From Desulfurococcales archaeon (GTDB lineage Archaea > Thermoproteota > Thermoprotei_A > Sulfolobales > Desulfurococcaceae): a stretch of DNA of 8,751 nt. Location: the NCBI GenBank assembly GCA_027064845.1, contig JAMOPC010000389.1:1-8751 (forward strand), in the 5' to 3' direction. Both the position numbers and the translations under genes were made by a program. Positions 5,669 to 8,751 of the stretch are shown piece after piece. Within the stretch, counting starts at the first letter, position 1; each line of letters starts with the position of its first letter. The notes beneath the pieces were generated by a model. That model did not search any database. It had not been told where the DNA came from and saw nothing but the letters and a program-made list of their open reading frames with translations.

Positions 5669-6239
5669 TTCTAACTGCCTTTACTTTACATATATCATTA
5701 TATATTGGGCCGCTGGGTGTGAGCACGCTTCTCTTTAAAACAATTTTATCAACTACTACTTCTCCAAACTCCATATTCGCGATGCTCTCAATTATCTTTA
5801 CTAAGCGTGGTATGTTTCTTCCACTCTTAACTCTGGCGAGGGTGATGTGTGGTATGAACTTTTCTCTTTCTGGTGGTATTCCCATTTTTCTCAGTATTTT
5901 CTCTACTTGGTCATGTAGTTGTCTTAGGTGTTCGACTCCTTCAACGACTCCTGCCCATATGACTCTGGGCCTATTTATGTTAGGGAATACGCCTATTCCT
6001 TTGATCTTTATCTTGAAGGGCTCGAATTTTATCTTGTATAGTTCGTCACAGATCTTGTTCACTATGCTTAAGGGTACTTCGCCTATGAATCGAAGTGTTA
6101 TGTGCAGGTTCTCTGTAGCTACTGGTTTGAGATCTGCTTTGCTCTCTAATAAGAGGTCTCTGGCTTTTGTAAGATTGTCTAATACAGTAGGGTCGGGTAT
6201 GTCTACGGCGATGAATACTCTTAGCTGATCCCTGGCCAT
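5661..6239 (-). CDS. thpR: RNA 2',3'-cyclic phosphodiesterase (2'-5' RNA ligase family)
   Basis: A 192-residue 2H phosphoesterase of the ThpR/LigT family, which hydrolyses 2',3'-cyclic phosphate RNA ends to 2'-phosphate and can ligate tRNA halves through a 2'-5' bond in vitro. The two signature HxT motifs are HITLRF (H46, T48) and HITLARV (H131, T133), in a duplicated fold of the usual length. The N terminus RVFIAVDIP is typical. The ATG at 6237-6239 is the only possible start: upstream in frame is a TAG. The Shine-Dalgarno GGAGGT (6252-6257 on the minus strand) is unusually far away, at 12 nt. It is the first gene of the thpR-cca-kinase operon and overlaps cca by 8 bases. The pairing with cca fits a role in tRNA or other RNA 3'-end metabolism, though the physiological substrate is not known. 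Confidence 0.95.
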   Translation of the reverse strand: MARDQLRVFIAVDIPDPTVLDNLTKARDLLLESKADLKPVATENLHITLRFIGEVPLSIVNKICDELYKIKFEPFKIKIKGIGVFPNINRPRVIWAGVVEGVEHLRQLHDQVEKILRKMGIPPEREKFIPHITLARVKSGRNIPRLVKIIESIANMEFGEVVVDKIVLKRSVLTPSGPIYNDICKVKAVRNE

Positions 6240-6285
6240 CTTTGTCTACTTACCTCCATTTTTATTACTAGAAAATTATGATTAG

Positions 6286-6300
6286 GTTATATGATATTAA
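6286..6300 (+). promoter_or_regulatory. Possible promoter for the UPF0200-UPF0201 operon
   Basis: GTTATATGATATTAA lies about 40 bases before the ATG at 6333 in the 93-base gap between two divergent operons. It would place the transcription start near 6313, just ahead of the purine-rich ribosome binding region. The minus-strand promoter for thpR must lie in the same gap, probably around 6262-6282 (AT-rich), but no clear box can be fixed. Confidence 0.4.
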
Positions 6301-6332
6301 ACAATAACGTCTCATAGAGGAGAAGAGGAGAG

Positions 6333-6890
6333 ATGAAAATAATCTTAATTGCCGGTATGCCTGGGTCTGGTAAGAGTATTGTTGCTAAAGCTGCCAGGGA
6401 TCTTGGGCTCAAGGTATATAATATGGGTGATGTTGTACGAGAATATACTAAGAAATTCTATGGTGTAATAACGCCTGAGACTATGAGAGAAACTTCGAGA
6501 AAACTTAGGGAAGTGTATGGTAAAAACATAGTTGCGGTCAAGACATTAGAGAGAATTGATCCTAGGGAAAAGGTAGTAGTGGTAGATGGTGTTAGGAGTC
6601 TTGATGAGGTAGAGGTTTTCAGACGTAGTGGAGAGACTATAATTATAGCTGTTCATGCTTCTCCGAAGACGAGATATGAGAGATTGATCAAGCGTGGCAG
6701 ACCCGGTGATCCTAGTAATTGGGAGGATTTTGTGAAAAGAGATATGCTTGAGCTATCATTTGGTCTGGGAAACGTTATAGCATTAGCTGATTACATGATC
6801 GTGAACGAGACGACGATTAAAGAAGCTTATAGGGGTGCATATAATATACTGAAAAAACTGGTCGAGAAAAATGCTGAAGATAAAGGTTGA
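6333..6890 (+). CDS. UPF0200 family P-loop nucleotide kinase-like protein
   Basis: A 185-residue P-loop NTPase of the archaeal UPF0200 family, whose fold resembles nucleoside monophosphate and dephospho-CoA kinases. Walker A is GMPGSGKS (8-15). A Walker B-like strand is VVVVDGVRS (81-89). The arginine-rich lid is RLIKRGRPGDP (117-127), as in small-molecule kinases. There is no signal or membrane segment, so it should be cytosolic. The ATG at 6333 is preceded by AGAGGAG (6324-6330), a strong ribosome binding site. The 3' end overlaps the UPF0201 gene by 20 bases. In at least one other archaeon the two families are, as I recall, fused in a single protein, implying a joint function. The natural substrate is not established, and annotation as a specific kinase would be premature. 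Confidence 0.93.
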   Translation: MKIILIAGMPGSGKSIVAKAARDLGLKVYNMGDVVREYTKKFYGVITPETMRETSRKLREVYGKNIVAVKTLERIDPREKVVVVDGVRSLDEVEVFRRSGETIIIAVHASPKTRYERLIKRGRPGDPSNWEDFVKRDMLELSFGLGNVIALADYMIVNETTIKEAYRGAYNILKKLVEKNAEDKG

Positions 6891-7278
6891 AACAATAATA
6901 AAGCCCACAGAAGACCCTGTAAAAGTCCGTAAAGCAGTAGAGAATGTGTTCACAGGAGAAATACTAGTTACAAATATAGGTGATGGCTACAAAAAAGTAG
7001 AGGGATTTTCAACACGCTTAGAATCGCTCTCAGCACTATATAATCTGATACGTATTGAACAAATTATTCCAGCAGCTCGTAGTTATTTATTAAAAGGAAC
7101 TAAGGGCAACACGATCAGATTTATGATACATAAACAAGCTGCATACATGAGGAAGATATCTTTTGTAGATAGTGACAGAGAGTCTCCGCTAGGAGCCATA
7201 AAGTTTACTATAGAATCACAAGATCCTATGAAAATAATAGATTGGTTAACGCCGACGAAGTATAAACATGGAGAATGA
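6871..7278 (+). CDS. UPF0201 family protein (possible RNA-binding)
   Basis: A 135-residue archaeal conserved protein of the UPF0201 family (COG1325-like). The N-terminal signature VETIIKPTEDPVKVRKAVEN (residues 6-25) and GFSTRLESLSALYNLIR (around 45-61) match the family as I know it. The length is normal. The fold in relatives is alpha/beta and similar to RNA-binding ribosomal-protein-like domains, and the family has been described as exosome-related, but no activity is established. The ATG at 6871 lies inside the UPF0200 gene in another frame (20-base overlap) with no strong Shine-Dalgarno, so translational coupling is likely. The stop is only 12 bases from the end of the convergent rnz gene. 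Confidence 0.92.
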   Translation: MLKIKVETIIKPTEDPVKVRKAVENVFTGEILVTNIGDGYKKVEGFSTRLESLSALYNLIRIEQIIPAARSYLLKGTKGNTIRFMIHKQAAYMRKISFVDSDRESPLGAIKFTIESQDPMKIIDWLTPTKYKHGE

Positions 7279-7290
7279 AGTATATCAATA

Positions 7291-8046
7291 TCATAGATAG
7301 AGTATCATGTAGTCCTCAGCAACTATTGTGCGTTTGAAATACCTATATGCATCATAGAAGAGTTCATCACTATTTTTGTATCTAGAGCTAATGTGCGTTA
7401 GTACAAGTTCACCTACATCTGCATTACTAGCTATTAGGGCTGCATCTGCTGCTGTTGAATGTCCCTGTTCATAAGCTTCTTTTCTTAAATCACTCGTAAA
7501 AGTAGCTTCATGTATGAGTATAGTTGTTTTCTTCGCATGTTCTACTACATTATCACATGGCCTGGTGTCTCCGGTATATGTTATGCTTTTTCCATTGCTC
7601 AAATTAATCCTATAACCATACGCTTCTATACCATGATCTACCTTGAAACATTCTACTTTGATTTTATCATCTTTATAGATATCTCCTTCCTGCACTGGCA
7701 CGAATTCTATATTATAACCTAACTTAGCAAGTCCAGACTCTATGAATGTAGATAAAATTTTGCCTAGTTTTTGTGGAGCAATTATAACTAGTGGTTTCTC
7801 GCGATTGAGTAAATGCATTGATTGAAACATCCCAAATAAGCCGAGATAGTGGTCGCCATGTAGATGTGTTATGAATATTGCTTTTACCTTAACAACTCCT
7901 AAACCTGCTTTGAATAATCTTTGTTGACATCCTTCTCCAGTATCGAGTAGATATATGTCTGAATTTATTCTAAGAGCTATGCATGGTAACCCTCTATTGA
8001 TAGGGATTGCAGCCCCTGTTCCAAGCATGTGGATCCTAACATTCAT
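7291..8046 (-). CDS. rnz: Ribonuclease Z, short form lacking the exosite arm
   Basis: A metallo-beta-lactamase fold endonuclease that cuts the 3' trailer from tRNA precursors, leaving an end for CCA addition. The zinc ligands are present: HLHGDH (61-66), H138 in DHGIEAYGY, D160 in YTGDTRPC, and H218 in LTHIS. HEATF (179-183) and GHST (195-198) are also family motifs. The length is 251 residues against about 290-310 in most relatives. The deficit falls between YGYRI (143-147) and ITYTGDT (155-161), where only about seven residues remain. In other RNases Z this stretch of some 50 residues forms the flexible arm that holds the tRNA elbow. The ATG at 8044-8046 overlaps the stop of the upstream methyltransferase gene (ATGA), so the two are translationally coupled. 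RNase Z identity is strong from the motifs; a related beta-lactamase-fold hydrolase with another substrate cannot be excluded. Confidence 0.92.
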   Translation of the reverse strand: MNVRIHMLGTGAAIPINRGLPCIALRINSDIYLLDTGEGCQQRLFKAGLGVVKVKAIFITHLHGDHYLGLFGMFQSMHLLNREKPLVIIAPQKLGKILSTFIESGLAKLGYNIEFVPVQEGDIYKDDKIKVECFKVDHGIEAYGYRINLSNGKSITYTGDTRPCDNVVEHAKKTTILIHEATFTSDLRKEAYEQGHSTAADAALIASNADVGELVLTHISSRYKNSDELFYDAYRYFKRTIVAEDYMILYL

Positions 8047-8751
8047 GGTTTATACGCCACAAATATTACTCTTGTTAATCCCCCATGTACATACATGTAT
8101 ATTTCATCTCTGACTATGAAACCATATCTACAGAGTAACTCATATATATGATCTATGATACTAAGTGGGGCCATGAAAACTAAGTATCCTCTCTTCTTAA
8201 GTGATTCTGTTGCTCTCGCTAAAAACAAATCATAGAGTTCTAAGGTTTCTCTACCCTTGGTACTAGCAGCTCTACCGTAAGGAGGGTCTGTAGCTATGCT
8301 ATCAACATTTTTATATGTTATAGTGGTCGAGTCACCTAGTATGACTATGGTGTTTTTAGCTTCATAGTATTTTATGTTTTTAACTGCTCCATGAACTAAT
8401 TCCCAATCAAGTTCTACACCAATAGCTCTAATACCCATCGCTACAGCTTCTAAAACAATACTGCCAGTTCCCATAAATGGGTCTAATATAACTTGTTTTT
8501 CTTTAACTCGTGATAAATTTATTAATGCACGAGAAAGCCTCGTAGGCAAAGCTATGCTTCTGAAAAAAGGCCTATTTTTGGGCTCTCTTTTAAGAAGCTC
8601 AGCTTTATTGATTACAGCTAATGGATAGCCTGCAAAAACTAATCCCTCGCTAAAAATTATCCTAAGGTAATTAGTTTTTGTATATTCCTTTGTCAATCCT
8701 AATCTCTCTCTTAAAAAAGCCACGTATTTATTACTAATACTTGGTTCAACT
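8043..8751 (-). CDS. tRNA guanine-N2 methyltransferase, Trm-G10-like, 5' part missing
   Basis: The C-terminal catalytic part of a SAM-dependent RNA methyltransferase, probably the enzyme forming N2-methyl or dimethylguanosine at tRNA position 10. Numbered from the in-frame GTG at 8723, the SAM-binding loop is DPFMGTGSI (81-89), the acidic residue after strand 2 is in GVELDW (102-107), and the catalytic motif DPPYG is at 146-150. RPFFRSIALP (51-60) ahead of the domain is typical of the Trm-G10/Trm11 group. The frame stays open to base 8751 with no stop, so the GTG at 8723 is probably internal and the gene continues beyond the window, where a THUMP domain is expected. The stop TGA overlaps the rnz start. 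It could also be another THUMP-type enzyme such as Trm14-like; the motif context favours Trm-G10. Confidence 0.88.
   Translation of the reverse strand, partial: VEPSISNKYVAFLRERLGLTKEYTKTNYLRIIFSEGLVFAGYPLAVINKAELLKREPKNRPFFRSIALPTRLSRALINLSRVKEKQVILDPFMGTGSIVLEAVAMGIRAIGVELDWELVHGAVKNIKYYEAKNTIVILGDSTTITYKNVDSIATDPPYGRAASTKGRETLELYDLFLARATESLKKRGYLVFMAPLSIIDHIYELLCRYGFIVRDEIYMYVHGGLTRVIFVAYKP

Noticed and set aside
8721..8723. GTG at 8723 as the true start of the methyltransferase gene
   Set aside because: The frame is open to the window edge with no stop, and members of this family normally have a THUMP-containing N-terminal region, so the gene is taken as cut by the edge.

Overview
The window looks like chromosomal DNA of a hyperthermophilic crenarchaeon, most likely a member of the Desulfurococcales resembling Staphylothermus. 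This placement is an inference from gene content, and no search was run. The signs are: a replicative MCM helicase carrying an intein, a tRNA-Pro gene with a bulge-helix-bulge intron and no encoded CCA, an archaeal class I CCA-adding enzyme, the UPF0200/UPF0201 pair, an archaeal Trm-G10-like methyltransferase, AT-rich DNA with TATA-like promoters, and tightly packed overlapping genes.

Layout. 1-1926 (+): 3' part of mcm, cut by the left edge, interrupted at 61-1116 by a 352-residue intein whose protein-splicing motifs are intact but in which no LAGLIDADG endonuclease motif is visible. 1927-2051: intergenic, with a candidate C/D box sRNA on the minus strand. 2052-2324 (+): small unrecognised protein. 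2393-2761 (-): ArsR-type winged-helix regulator. 2846-2955 (-): tRNA-Pro(GGG) with a 35-nt intron. 2957-3199: intergenic region with three copies of a GTATTAC-core motif ahead of a zinc-ribbon gene at 3200-3493 (+). 3471-6239 (-): an overlapping operon read as thpR (RNA 2',3'-cyclic phosphodiesterase), cca, and a kinase-like gene. 6333-7278 (+): overlapping UPF0200 and UPF0201 genes. 7291-8751 (-): Trm-G10-like methyltransferase (cut by the right edge) and rnz, joined by an ATGA stop/start overlap.

How the genes fit together. Most of the right two thirds concerns RNA maturation, especially tRNA. RNase Z trims the tRNA 3' trailer, the CCA enzyme adds CCA (not encoded in the tRNA gene here), the Trm-G10-like enzyme probably methylates G10, and ThpR belongs to the 2H family acting on 2',3'-cyclic phosphate RNA ends. 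The kinase-like protein is co-transcribed with cca and thpR, so a link to RNA end processing is possible but unproven.

Points most worth a second look: the RNase Z appears to lack the exosite arm used to grip tRNA; the MCM intein looks like one that has lost its homing endonuclease; the stretch after mcm may encode a guide sRNA; and the repeated GTATTAC-core motif may be an operator. I saw no CRISPR array, transposon or defence system.
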